A stretch of 42,234 nucleotides of DNA, from positions 1-42,234 of the forward strand of contig JAFVEF010000007.1 of the NCBI GenBank assembly GCA_017478105.1. The letters run 5' to 3'. Under the pieces are notes generated by a model. That model had not been told where the DNA came from. It saw nothing but the letters and a program-made list of their open reading frames with translations, and did not search any database. The position numbers and the translations under genes were made by a program. Origin of the DNA: Bacilli bacterium (GTDB lineage: Bacteria > Bacillota_I > Bacilli_A > RF39 > UBA660). Numbering within the stretch: position 1 is the first letter of the stretch; each line of letters starts with the position of its first letter. Of this stretch, positions 14,769 through 24,100 are shown in pieces.

Positions 14769-14796
14769 AAGTATTAAACTTATTTATTTAATACTT
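14769..14796 (-). terminator. Terminator after the CpoA-like gene
   Basis: AAGTATTAAAT / GTTTAATACTT hairpin (one mismatch) with a T-run, overlapping the end of the glycosyltransferase gene. Confidence 0.7.
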
Positions 14797-15781
14797 CTTC
14801 ATATACTTCTTTTAGTTGTTTTCCAACATTTTTAATATCTCTATCTAGTGCTACTTTATAAGCTTCTTCTCCTAGATATGGTAATTCTTTGTTTAGTATC
14901 TTTTTTATTTTTACATAGAATTCATCTATATCTTTGGCTTTATAGACATTTTTACCATCTACTAACCATTCATCAAATACTGGGATATCTCTTATTAGGG
15001 CATTAGCTTTACAAGCACTTGCTTCCATTATTGGAATTCCTTCTGTTTCCTCAAGAGTTGGGAATAAATATAAATCACAACCATTCATGGCATCTATTAT
15101 TTCACTTTGAGGAACATATCCCGCAAATACTAAATTATCTAATTTTGTATTAACTGCATCACGTACATTTTTAGTGGCAGCAGATAAAGGACTATATCCA
15201 AACCAAATAAATTTATATTCAGGTAGTTTTTTAGCTAATTCTACAAAATCAACTATTCCTTTTCTTTCAATATAAAGACCTACTCCAATGATTGCTTTAT
15301 CGTTTTCTTTTAAATTATATTTTTTTCTAAATCTTTCTTTGGCTTCTTTATCTGGCCTAAATTTATCTAATTCAATTCCATTTGAAATAGCAAATATCTT
15401 TTTCTTTATTCCATATCCTTCTAATAATCTTTTTGAATATGGAGTTGGAGTTATTATTACATCACCTTGAGAATAACATTTTATTAACCATTTTTTAAAA
15501 AGAGGAGCTAATTGTTTTGAAAAAATAAAGCCATTTCTAAAATCTTCTTCTGTTGAGTGAGCATGATATACTACTTTTTTTCCTTTCTTATGAGCTTTTT
15601 TCGCAAGTCTATATGATTTTAATCCATACCAATTAATATGAACAATATCATAATCATCTTTTAAGTCTTTTGTATATGGAACATTTACATAATCTAGGGC
15701 TCTCATTTGATGTTTTATGGCTTTTCCTAAACCACTTTTAGAGAACATTTTTTCTCCTTCGGTATATAATAAAACTTTCAT
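14780..15781 (-). CDS. GT4 glycosyltransferase, CpoA/diglycosyl-diacylglycerol synthase-like
   Basis: 333 residues from the ATG at 15781 behind GGAGATG (an in-frame ATG at 15802 has no good site). The N-terminal MKVLLYTEGEKMFSKSGLGKAIKHQ, then DYDIVHIN.YG, HSTEEDFRNGFI, SNGIELDKFRPD, GLYIERKGIVDF and the E-x7-E type block LEETEGIPIMEAS, are those of pneumococcal CpoA and the Acholeplasma DGlcDAG synthase. These enzymes add the second sugar to monoglycosyl-diacylglycerol and so balance bilayer-forming lipids at the inner membrane face. The first-step synthase is not in the window. Follows prsW with about 50 nt between. Confidence 0.8.
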   Translation of the reverse strand: MKVLLYTEGEKMFSKSGLGKAIKHQMRALDYVNVPYTKDLKDDYDIVHINWYGLKSYRLAKKAHKKGKKVVYHAHSTEEDFRNGFIFSKQLAPLFKKWLIKCYSQGDVIITPTPYSKRLLEGYGIKKKIFAISNGIELDKFRPDKEAKERFRKKYNLKENDKAIIGVGLYIERKGIVDFVELAKKLPEYKFIWFGYSPLSAATKNVRDAVNTKLDNLVFAGYVPQSEIIDAMNGCDLYLFPTLEETEGIPIMEASACKANALIRDIPVFDEWLVDGKNVYKAKDIDEFYVKIKKILNKELPYLGEEAYKVALDRDIKNVGKQLKEVYEEVLNK

Positions 15782-15830
15782 AAATTCATCTCCTACATCC
15801 ATTATATAATCATCTTATTTTGATTACAAA

Positions 15831-16607
15831 TTATTTATTTATTGTATGACATTTTTCACATATATCACTTTTTAATAGATAACCACAGTTTGTACAAAAT
15901 TTTGTTTTTCTTATATTATGATTATTTTTAATTTCTTTGTGAAGTTTTTTTAAAGATATAATATATAGTGAAATTAAAAAGATAAAGAAAGTCATTATGA
16001 ATAATTGTTTTTGTGAAATAATACAAAAATCATAAGATCCATGAATAATTGTAGGAACTAATAAACTATATATAATATTCTTTTTTTCTTCTTTTTTATT
16101 ATTATTTATAGATGCTTCTTTCGCAATAGATAAAAAATATCCCATAAATAATCCTAAAAAAGCATGGGCAGGTACAGAACTTATGGCTCTTGTGATAGCT
16201 GTTTTTAATGTCTGTTTTCCCATTACATATATAATGTTTTCAAAAAAAGCAAATCCAAGTGATGTGAATATTGAATAAACAATAATATCATATGATTCAT
16301 CAAATGCTTTATTATGATATCCTTTATTATAAACCATAATCCATTTACTAAATTCTTCTATTAATGCAATTTCTAAATAACTATATAGGAATAAATCAAA
16401 TAAATTATCTTGGTTTTGTAAGAAAGGGAATAGTGTTCTTACTATATTGGTTAGATATAGTGTTACAAAACAAGATAGTATTCCTAATAAAAATAATTGT
16501 GATAATAGTTTTGTAGGTTCTTTTTGTTTATCATTATTATAAACGTATAACAGAATTATTAGTACTGGTAATACTGCTAAAATCATTAGTATTGTTATGT
16601 TATCCAT
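15831..16607 (-). CDS. PrsW family intramembrane protease with zinc-ribbon tail
   Basis: 258 residues with about seven to eight membrane segments. PrsW motifs: ALIEEFSKW (about 82-90, the EE-x-x-K pair), GFAFFENIIYV (about 118-128, the ExxxF-type motif), PAHAFLGLFMGYF (about 146-158) and HGSYDF (about 190). PrsW enzymes cut membrane anti-sigma factors in Bacillus. The C-terminus adds a zinc ribbon with two CxxC pairs (CTNCGYLL and CEKC), so metal binding on the cytoplasmic side is likely. Substrate unknown. It precedes the CpoA-like gene. Confidence 0.8.
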   Translation of the reverse strand: MDNITILMILAVLPVLIILLYVYNNDKQKEPTKLLSQLFLLGILSCFVTLYLTNIVRTLFPFLQNQDNLFDLFLYSYLEIALIEEFSKWIMVYNKGYHNKAFDESYDIIVYSIFTSLGFAFFENIIYVMGKQTLKTAITRAISSVPAHAFLGLFMGYFLSIAKEASINNNKKEEKKNIIYSLLVPTIIHGSYDFCIISQKQLFIMTFFIFLISLYIISLKKLHKEIKNNHNIRKTKFCTNCGYLLKSDICEKCHTINK

Positions 16608-16677
16608 ATAATCACATCTCTTCTATTATAAAGTTTACCATACTTTTTTAAGAAAAAAAATAAGTTTTATGAATAGT

Positions 16678-16691
16678 ATCGCCTTCTAAGC
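16678..16691. repeat. 14-nt inverted copy of the tRNA-Arg anticodon arm
   Basis: The plus strand reads ATCGCCTTCTAAGC, identical to the anticodon arm of the adjacent tRNA-Arg, which is on the minus strand. On the tRNA's strand it is therefore antisense to the anticodon stem-loop, and lies directly after the tRNA terminator's T-run. Confidence 0.7.
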
Positions 16692-16700
16692 AAAATAAAA

Positions 16701-16721
16701 ACAACTATTATTAGTAGTTGT
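16701..16721 (-). terminator. Terminator of tRNA-Arg
   Basis: ACAACTA / TAGTTGT hairpin with a T-rich tail on the minus strand, just downstream of the tRNA. Confidence 0.75.
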
Positions 16722-16733
16722 TTATTATTTATA

Positions 16734-16810
16734 TGGTGTCCGCGAGGCGACTCGAACGCCTGACCGATCGCTTAGAAGGCGATTGCTCTATCCAGCTGAG
16801 CTACGCAGAC
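16734..16810 (-). tRNA. tRNA-Arg (UCU)
   Basis: A 77-nt cloverleaf. The acceptor GTCTGCG pairs with CGCGGAC (one G-U) and CCA is encoded. The D arm is AGCTCAGCTGGATAGAGC, the anticodon loop CTTCTAA gives TCT, and the T arm contains GTTCGAGTC. It reads AGA/AGG codons, the dominant Arg codons in this AT-rich genome. Confidence 0.97.
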
Positions 16811-16826
16811 ATAGCAGCTATATGTA

Positions 16827-16855
16827 ATTATACTATAAAAGTACTTGTTTTTCAA
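16827..16855 (-). promoter_or_regulatory. Promoter of tRNA-Arg
   Basis: TTGAAA (16850-16855), 17 nt, TATAAT (16827-16832). The -35 lies inside the terminator hairpin of the upstream gene. Confidence 0.85.
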
Positions 16856-16861
16856 GTACTT
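16839..16861 (-). terminator. Terminator after gerM
   Basis: AAGTACTTG / CAAGTACTT hairpin with a T-run on both sides. It overlaps the tRNA-Arg promoter. Confidence 0.75.
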
Positions 16862-16864
16862 TTT

Positions 16865-17758
16865 TTATCTCTTAATATTGGTTAGTTTCTTATTATTAAT
16901 TTCAAACATAACCATATTCACATCATAATTATCAAATACTGAATAAGCTATCACATTTAGGTTAGTATTTTCCACTTCTTTATTATCATCTAGTAAATAA
17001 TCATTAAAATTCAAAAATAATACATTAGCCTCTTCTCTATAATCTATTAGTTCTAATCTCTTATCAATATAACTTATAGTATCTAAGCTATTATTCTTTA
17101 ATTCCTCTATTATTACTTTCATTTTTGAATCATTATTATCTATATACTTAGTTACTGGAATATAATAAGTATTTTCATTTATTAGCTCTGTATAATAAAC
17201 TACTACCTTTTCTATATCTTTTCTATTATGAAATAAATATTCATTATTAATTCCTATACTTTTATCTAATGGTTTTTCATATCCTTTTAGATAATTATCT
17301 TCTACTAAGATATTTATATTTTTTATTTGATCTATTTCTAAAATAGAATATACTAATCCAGTTACTACTATATCTATATCATCATTTGATATATTATTAA
17401 AAGTTTTATTAAAATTTAAATTTAAAATATCGTCATTTATACTTAATTCTTTTATTTTTATTTCTTTAGGTAAATAATTATATAAACCATTTGGTATATT
17501 ATTATTACCTTTTGTTAGAAGAGATATTATTTCTTTTACTTTTTCTTCTATTTTTTTTGATTTTATACTGACTGGAGATTTTACTAATAGATTATTATCA
17601 TTTAATAAATATATATAATTATTATTTTCATAAGATACAGTTTCTATTTCTAAGTTAGTTCTAATTATATTTTTATTATCGATTGTTATAATAGTTACTA
17701 CTATAGTGAAAATAAATAACGTATAAATTGTTTTTTCTAATAGTCTTTTTTTAAGCAT
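16865..17758 (-). CDS. gerM: GerM-like protein with two GerMN domains
   Basis: 297 residues. One N-terminal membrane segment (about 9-26), no lipobox. Two GerMN copies: the first at about 45-160 (INYIYLLNDN region, then VKEIISLLTKG....IPNGLYNYLP and LNLNFNKTFNN), the second at about 185-295 (VVYYTELINENTYYIPVTKYI, ELKNN region, LFLNFNDYLL). GerM is an outer-forespore/mother-cell membrane protein needed for the SpoIIIA-SpoIIQ channel. It sits next to gerE and spoIIIAH, which fits. Start behind AGGTGACTAT. Confidence 0.8.
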   Translation of the reverse strand: MLKKRLLEKTIYTLFIFTIVVTIITIDNKNIIRTNLEIETVSYENNNYIYLLNDNNLLVKSPVSIKSKKIEEKVKEIISLLTKGNNNIPNGLYNYLPKEIKIKELSINDDILNLNFNKTFNNISNDDIDIVVTGLVYSILEIDQIKNINILVEDNYLKGYEKPLDKSIGINNEYLFHNRKDIEKVVVYYTELINENTYYIPVTKYIDNNDSKMKVIIEELKNNSLDTISYIDKRLELIDYREEANVLFLNFNDYLLDDNKEVENTNLNVIAYSVFDNYDVNMVMFEINNKKLTNIKR

Positions 17759-17782
17759 ATAGTCACCTAATTAATAGTATGA

Positions 17783-17806
17783 AAAAACGTACTATTTTAG
17801 TACGTT
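17783..17806 (-). terminator. Terminator after gerE
   Basis: AACGTACTA / TAGTACGTT hairpin followed by TTTTT, overlapping the end of the gene. Confidence 0.8.
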
Positions 17807-18008
17807 AAATAGATAATTCTTTTAATTTTATTAATTCTACTACAGCACTGGCTCTTCCTGTTACACCAAGTTTTTGCATCACATTGGATATATGATTACG
17901 AACAGTTTTTTCACTTATATTTAGGTAAGTTGCGATATCTTTAGTATTATAATTATCTATTAGTAGTTGAAATATTTCTCTCTCCCTTGGAGTTAGAATA
18001 TTACTCAT
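17805..18008 (-). CDS. gerE: GerE-like LuxR-type transcription factor
   Basis: 67 residues, only a LuxR-type helix-turn-helix: LTPREREIFQLLIDNYNTK, then IATYLNISEKTVRNHISN (recognition helix) and KLGVTGRASAVVELIK. GerE is a stand-alone domain of similar length that controls late coat genes with sigma-K. The ATG at 18008 follows AGGTGATAATT; an in-frame ATG at 18017 overlaps that site. A different small LuxR-type regulator cannot be excluded, but the spore-gene neighbours support GerE. Confidence 0.75.
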   Translation of the reverse strand: MSNILTPREREIFQLLIDNYNTKDIATYLNISEKTVRNHISNVMQKLGVTGRASAVVELIKLKELSI

Positions 18009-18066
18009 AATTATCACCTAAAGTATTGTATGATAGTCTAATAATATGTTGTATACATTTACCTAG

Positions 18067-18567
18067 TTATTTCTTTTGAAATTTTACAGTTATATTTAGA
18101 GGATCATTATAGTTTTTTTGAACACTTCTCATAAGATTATTAGCAAGTTTTTTATCATGTTCATTACTTATACAGATTATTTCTACATTAGAGTTATTCA
18201 TTTTAATAAAACAATCTAATTTATATTCTTTTTTTATTGCTTTTTCTAATTCTTCTTCTTTTGATTGAACTTCATTTAAATACTTTAATTCTTCATATAC
18301 ATTATTTTTTTCTTGAGTTGTTAGTTTATCATCAGTTAATTGTTTTTTTAATTCTTTCTTTTTGGTATCTCTTTCTTCTTCTTTGTTTACTCGCATGGCA
18401 GTTAGAGAGTTTTCTTCTATTACTTCTTTTACTTCAACATTAGTTTGTTTTGTTTTTTTTATATTACTGGCTTTTTGTAGTAAATCTTCTGGTATTGTTA
18501 CATAGTATACTCCTAATATTAATATTAAACTAAATAGTGTTAAAAACCATAAATTTTGCTTATTCAT
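18067..18567 (-). CDS. spoIIIAH: SpoIIIAH-like sporulation protein
   Basis: 166 residues from the ATG at 18567 behind GGAGGTC. N-terminal membrane helix (NLWFLTLFSLILILGVYYV), an acidic/basic helical linker with RDTKKKELKKQL....L.TQEK...YEEL, then a YscJ/FliF-like domain (DCFIKMNNSNVEIICIS, NLMRSVQKNYNDPLNITVKF). SpoIIIAH meets SpoIIQ between the membranes to form the feeding-channel ring. It lies next to gerE instead of in a spoIIIAA-AH operon, so the gene appears relocated or the last piece of a split operon. Confidence 0.8.
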   Translation of the reverse strand: MNKQNLWFLTLFSLILILGVYYVTIPEDLLQKASNIKKTKQTNVEVKEVIEENSLTAMRVNKEEERDTKKKELKKQLTDDKLTTQEKNNVYEELKYLNEVQSKEEELEKAIKKEYKLDCFIKMNNSNVEIICISNEHDKKLANNLMRSVQKNYNDPLNITVKFQKK

Positions 18568-18602
18568 TTTGACCTCCATTCAATAAAATATATGATAAAA
18601 AA

Positions 18603-18627
18603 AATAGAATATTCAAAATATTCTATT
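18603..18627 (-). terminator. Terminator after the PLP enzyme
   Basis: AATAGAATATT / AATATTCTATT hairpin with a T-run on the minus strand, overlapping the stop codon. Confidence 0.75.
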
Positions 18628-19873
18628 TATTTATTATTTTCTCTACTGCTTTCATTAATCCTAGTTTTCCATATTGATAAGTTAATGAACCTTGCATATA
18701 TGCAACATAGGGATCTCTTAATGGTCCATCACAAGATAGTTCTATTGATGATCCTTGAGTAAATGATCCACTAGCCATTATTACTTTATCAGTATAACCT
18801 GGCATTGGCCATGGTTCTACTACAGCATTAGAATCAATAGCGGATCCTTCTTGAATTCCTCTTGTGAATTCAATTAGTTTATTTGGATCTTTAAAAGTTA
18901 TAGTTTGAACAATATCAGCTCTTTCTTCATTATACTTTGGTTCAACTTCATAACCCATTTTTTCTAATACTCGGGCAGTTAAAATAGCTGTTTTTAGAGA
19001 TTGAGCAACTACACTTGGAGCCATATATAAGCCTTGAAAAATACTTTTATTTATTCCAAGAGTTGGACCTACTTCTTTTCCTTCTCCAGGAAGAGTTAAT
19101 CTTTCAGCACATAGTTTTATATACTTATATCTTCCAGCTATATAAGCACCATTTGGTGCTATTCCACCACCAAGATTTTTAATTAATGATCCAACTATGA
19201 CATCGGCCCCTACTGTTGTTGGTTCTGAAGATGTTACAAATTCACAATAACAATTATCAACCATAACTATAATTTCATTATCAATTTCTTTAATTAGTTT
19301 TATTACTTTACCTACTTTTTCTAATGATATACTTTTTCTTGTGGAATAACCTTTACTTCTTTGAATTTCTATTACTTTTACTTTGTTGTTTTCTAAGTAT
19401 TCTTTTATTTTAGGATAGTCAAAATCATCATTTACTAAGTCTATTTGATCATATTTTATACCAAAACTTTTTAGTGAACTAGGATTATCTTTTATACCAA
19501 TTACTTCATCTAAAGTATCATATGGTTTTCCACTAATACTTAATAATAAATCATTAGGTCTTAAAAGAGCAAATAAACAAACTGTTAAGGCATGAGATCC
19601 TGATATGAATTGGCTTCTAACTAAGGCATCTTCACTACCTAAAACATCTTTATAAATGTTTTCTATTGTTTCTCTTCCTAAATCATTATATCCATATCCT
19701 GTTGTGGAATTAAAACAAGATTCAGTTACTTGATTTTTATGAAAACTAGTTAATACCTTTAAACTATTGTACATACAAGCTTCATCTATTTTTTTAAATT
19801 CATCTTCACAATCTTTTTCACTTTCATTAACTAAGTTTACTACTTCGTTACTTATTCCTAAAGCATTATACAT
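18623..19873 (-). CDS. YnbB-like PLP enzyme (methionine gamma-lyase/aluminium-resistance family)
   Basis: 416 residues. Cys/Met-metabolism PLP fold: an N-terminal STTGYGYNDLGRE-type block, SQFISGSHALTVCLFALLRPND (about 88-110) for cofactor phosphate binding, VDNCYCEF (about 205) with the ring-pairing Asp, and GSLIKNLGGGIAP (about 225) with the Schiff-base Lys. This matches the Bacillus YnbB family, named for methionine gamma-lyase or aluminium resistance; the true substrate is not known. It follows the SDR gene with 17 nt between and ends the small operon. Confidence 0.85.
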   Translation of the reverse strand: MYNALGISNEVVNLVNESEKDCEDEFKKIDEACMYNSLKVLTSFHKNQVTESCFNSTTGYGYNDLGRETIENIYKDVLGSEDALVRSQFISGSHALTVCLFALLRPNDLLLSISGKPYDTLDEVIGIKDNPSSLKSFGIKYDQIDLVNDDFDYPKIKEYLENNKVKVIEIQRSKGYSTRKSISLEKVGKVIKLIKEIDNEIIVMVDNCYCEFVTSSEPTTVGADVIVGSLIKNLGGGIAPNGAYIAGRYKYIKLCAERLTLPGEGKEVGPTLGINKSIFQGLYMAPSVVAQSLKTAILTARVLEKMGYEVEPKYNEERADIVQTITFKDPNKLIEFTRGIQEGSAIDSNAVVEPWPMPGYTDKVIMASGSFTQGSSIELSCDGPLRDPYVAYMQGSLTYQYGKLGLMKAVEKIINK

Positions 19874-19890
19874 TTTATCAGATCCTTTCT

Positions 19891-20631
19891 TTAGTTATAT
19901 CTTCCACCATCTACTTTAATAACTGTATCATTTATATAACTAGCTTGATTACTAGCAAGAAAGACAACTACTTTACTTATTTCTTCTGGTGTTGCGAAAC
20001 GATTAAGTAATATTTTTTTCTTTTCTTCATTTATAAAATCTAGGCTTAAACTTTTATTCATAGGAGTTTTTACCCATCCTGGAGCTATACAATTTACTGT
20101 TATAAAAGGAGCAAATTCTTTAGCAAAATTATGTGTTAGAGAAATAACTCCTGCTTTTGAAGCATCATAATCACAACTTTCTGGATAATAAGAATCAATC
20201 GCATTAGTAGAAGAAATATTAATAATTTTTCCTTTTTTTCTTTGTAACATTACTTTTCCAACATATTTAGAACATAGATATGTACCAATTAAATTTACAT
20301 CTAATACTCTTTTAAATTCTTTTATATTTTTATCAAGTAATAGACTATCTCTTGATACTCCAGCATTATTTACTAAAATATCAATACCTCCATAAGTATC
20401 AACTATTTTATTTACCATTTGTTCTACTTCTTCACTATCTGAAACATCACATTTAATAGTCATTGCATCTACATTGTATTCTTTTTGTATTCTTTCTTTT
20501 AATTCTTCTGCTTCTTCTTTATGATGACAATAATTTATAATTACAGTAGCATTCTTTTTAGCAAATTCTTCAATACAACTAGCTCCTATTCCCCTATTAC
20601 TGCCTGTTACTAAGACAACTGTTTTTTCCAT
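19891..20631 (-). CDS. Short-chain dehydrogenase, FabG-like
   Basis: 246 residues. Rossmann motif TGSNRGIGASCIEEF (TGxxxGIG, about 10-24), NNAG (about 88), the catalytic Ser in ISSTNAIDSY, Tyr-x3-Lys as YDASKAG (about 155), and a C-terminal INDTVIKVDGG. An NAD(P)H-dependent oxidoreductase close to 3-oxoacyl-ACP reductase. No fatty-acid synthesis neighbours, so the substrate stays open. Starts behind GGAGTGG and lies 14 nt after the small membrane protein gene. Confidence 0.9.
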   Translation of the reverse strand: MEKTVVLVTGSNRGIGASCIEEFAKKNATVIINYCHHKEEAEELKERIQKEYNVDAMTIKCDVSDSEEVEQMVNKIVDTYGGIDILVNNAGVSRDSLLLDKNIKEFKRVLDVNLIGTYLCSKYVGKVMLQRKKGKIINISSTNAIDSYYPESCDYDASKAGVISLTHNFAKEFAPFITVNCIAPGWVKTPMNKSLSLDFINEEKKKILLNRFATPEEISKVVVFLASNQASYINDTVIKVDGGRYN

Positions 20632-20645
20632 ATAACCACTCCAAT

Positions 20646-21056
20646 TTATTCAGTATAATTATCTATAAATAATGATAATTCTTCATTTACTTTTATATTA
20701 TTTAAATGAGAATATAATTTACCTTCTTCTATTAATAATAAGGCAGGCTCTTTTATATCATTTTTTGATACATCTATTTTTCTTAAAATAGTATCATAAT
20801 TATAATCTGTTGAATTATTTAATTTACTATATTCAATTCTATTAGAACTAAAATACTCTTCTAATTCCTTTATATTAGTATTATTATTATAAACTAATAC
20901 AAAGAATGTTTCTTTTTTATTAACCTTTTTTAATACTTCTGTTTCAACATTAGTAAAACGATTTTTAAAGAATAAAACCATAGGAACAAATATTATTATA
21001 GATATTATTATTCCTAATAAAATTTTCTTTAATATTTCTTTTGTTTCATCATCCAT
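20646..21056 (-). CDS. Membrane-anchored protein, possible thioredoxin-like fold without cysteines
   Basis: 136 residues. One membrane helix (about 11-30) then an outside domain that alternates strands and helices: TFFVLVYNNNT, IKELEEYFSSNRIEY, EPALLLIEEGKL. This order resembles a thioredoxin fold, but there is no CxxC, so it would not be redox-active. Not recognised as a named family. First gene of a run with the SDR and PLP enzymes, after the ileS terminator. Start behind AGGAGG. Confidence 0.5.
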   Translation of the reverse strand: MDDETKEILKKILLGIIISIIIFVPMVLFFKNRFTNVETEVLKKVNKKETFFVLVYNNNTNIKELEEYFSSNRIEYSKLNNSTDYNYDTILRKIDVSKNDIKEPALLLIEEGKLYSHLNNIKVNEELSLFIDNYTE

Positions 21057-21102
21057 AAAAGCCTCCTATTATAAAATTATTTTACAATAATATAGGTTAA
21101 AA

Positions 21103-21129
21103 AGAAAGAGTTTAGATTAAACTCTTTCT
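21103..21129 (-). terminator. Terminator after ileS
   Basis: AGAAAGAGTTT / AAACTCTTTCT hairpin followed by a T-rich tail, overlapping the last codons of ileS. Confidence 0.8.
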
Positions 21130-24100
21130 ACTTTAATTCCTACTTTTTCATCATTTAAATCTGTATCTAGAGATAGTTTAGAATCTTTCTTTATTTCATT
21201 TCCTAATACTTCTCCCATTATATAATCTTTATAATTATTTAGCATTTTATCTATTGTTTCACTACCATTATAGGTAACATTAATATGATCAGTAATTACA
21301 AAGTCTTTTTCTTTACGTAGAGATTGTACTTTTCTTACAAATTCACGAGCTAATCCTTCAAGTATTAATTCTTCTGTTAATTCTGTTTCAAGTACTACTA
21401 TTGTTTTATTGTTTGAAGTTGAAGCATAACCCTCTTTTTGTTTTATAGAAATAAGAGTATTCTCACTATTTAATTCAAATTCTTCTCCATCTAGTTTTAT
21501 TTTTAGACCAGATTCAGATATTTTAGAAATTTCTTTAGATGTTAATTTTGAAATTACTTCTTGTAATTCTTTAATTTTTGGTCCTAATGTTTTACCAAGA
21601 ACTTTGAAGTTTGGTTTAACTACATATTCTAAATAATCTGTCATATCTTTTTTGAAGACTACTTCTTTTACATTTAATTCTTCTTTAATAACTGGTAATA
21701 AATCACCTATTATTAATTCATCACTTTTTGGTAAGATTAGACTTTGAATAGGTTGACGTACTTTTATATTTGCTTCTTCACGAGCAAATCTTCCTAAACT
21801 ACAGATATCTCTTACTAAGTCCATTCTCTCTTCTATTGATTCATCAATATCTTCTTCTATTTCAACTGGGAAATCAGCAAGATGAACTGATTCTTCATTA
21901 GTTAAATTTTTATATATTTCTTCTGTTAAGAATGGAGTTAATGGAGCACATAATTTACATAGTGTTGTTAGGACTTCATAGGTTGTTAAATATACGGCTT
22001 TCTTACTATCTGTTAATTTTGAATCCCAGAATCTTCTTCTGTTACTTCTAATATACCAGTTTGATAAATCATCATTTAAGAATGGTACTATTAGTTTTGT
22101 TACTCTATTTAAATCAAATTCTTGATAAGCAACATTTACATCACGAACTAATTTATTACATTTTGATAATAACCAACGATCCATTATATCTCTTTCTTTT
22201 ACAGGAATATTATATTTTCTTGGATCTACTCCATCGGCGTTAGCATACATTTCAAAGAATGAATAAGCATTCTTTAAAGTAGATGTATATTTTGAATAAA
22301 CTTCTTTTACTCCTTCAACACTAAAGCGTAATGGAGTCCATACTGGAGATACATATAACATATAGAATCTTATTGTATCAGCACCATATTTTTTCATTAT
22401 TTCTACTGGATCAATAATATTTCCTAGTGATTTAGACATCTTTTTACTATTGGCATCAAGCATCATATCATTAACGACAACATTTTTAAAACTAGATTCT
22501 CCTGAAATGATTGTAGATATAACTAGTAATACATAGAACCAACCTCTTGTTTGGTCTACTCCTTCGGCTATAAAGTCAGCAGGAAATTGATCTTCAAATA
22601 ACTCTTTATTTTCAAATGGATAATGGAATTGAGCATATGGCATAGCACCACTATCAAACCATACATCCATAACATCTGTTACTCTTGTCATTTCTTTACT
22701 ACATTTAGGACATTTTAGGTGTAAGTCATCAACGTATGGACGGTGTAGTTCAATTGTATTTACATCTACATCTTCTACTATTTTTTCTTGTAGTTCTTTT
22801 CTTGAACCAATTACTTCACGATGTCCACAACTACATTCCCAGATTGGCATTGGGCAGCCCCAATAACGGTTTCTTGATATTCCCCAATCAACCATGTTAT
22901 CTAACCAGTTAGCAAATCTTTTTTCACCAACAAAGTCTGGATACCAATTGATTTTTTCATTAGCCTTAATTATTTCATCTTTATAAGCAGTTGTTTTAAT
23001 ATACCAAGCTGGTTTTGGATAAGAAATAAGTGGACTTTTACATCTCCAACAGTGTGGATAATCATGAGTTATTTTTAATTTCTTAAATAACTTATCATTT
23101 TCTTTTAACCATTTAATAATATCTAACTCTAAGTCTTTATCAGTTACTAATCTTCCTTCCCAAGGACCTTCTGTATAGCAACCATCTGGTCCAACTGGAT
23201 TTGTAAAACCAATTCCATTTTCACGACATACTCGATTATCGTCATCACCATAGGCAGGTGCTATATGAACGATTCCAGTACCATCTTCAGCTGTTACATA
23301 ATTGTCTGCGATAACTTCAAAAGATTTTCCTTCTACTTTAACAAATGGCATAAGTTGTTCATACTTTAATCCAACTAAATCTGTTCCTTTGTATCTTTCA
23401 AGGACTTTTGCTTCTTCACCAACTACTTTATCTTTTAAGCTTTCAGCTAAGATAAATTTATATCCTTGAGATTCTACTTTTACATAATCTAAGTCTGGAT
23501 TAACACAAAGACCAACGTTTGCGATTAATGTCCATGGAGTTGTTGTCCAAACTAAGAAATATACATCTTCATCTTTCTTTTTAAATGGTAAAATTAAAGA
23601 ATTTACAGAATCTTGTTCATATCCTTGACTAACTTCATTAGCAGATAATTCTGTTCCACATCTTGGACAATACCATAACACTTTATTTCCATGATATAGT
23701 AATCCTTTTTTATCCATTTCTTTAATTATCCACCATTCAGATTCAATATAGTCGTTTTCACATGTTACATATGGATGATCACAATCTATAAATTGTCCCA
23801 TCATATCAGTAACTTTCTTTACTTCATCTATGTTAGTTGCTGTTTCATTGTTACATTCACGGCAGAAGTTTTCTATACCAAATTCTTCTATTTCATTTTT
23901 ATTTTTAATTCCTAGTTTTTTCTCTACATTTACTTCGATTGGTAGGCCATGAGTATCTAATCCTATTTTTCTTAGGACTCTATATCCTTGCATAGTTTTA
24001 TATTTACAAAAAGCATCTTTTATAGTTTTTGCAAAGACATGATGAATTCCAGGTTTAGCATTAGCATAGATTGGTCCATCATAGAAAACCCATTTTTCAT

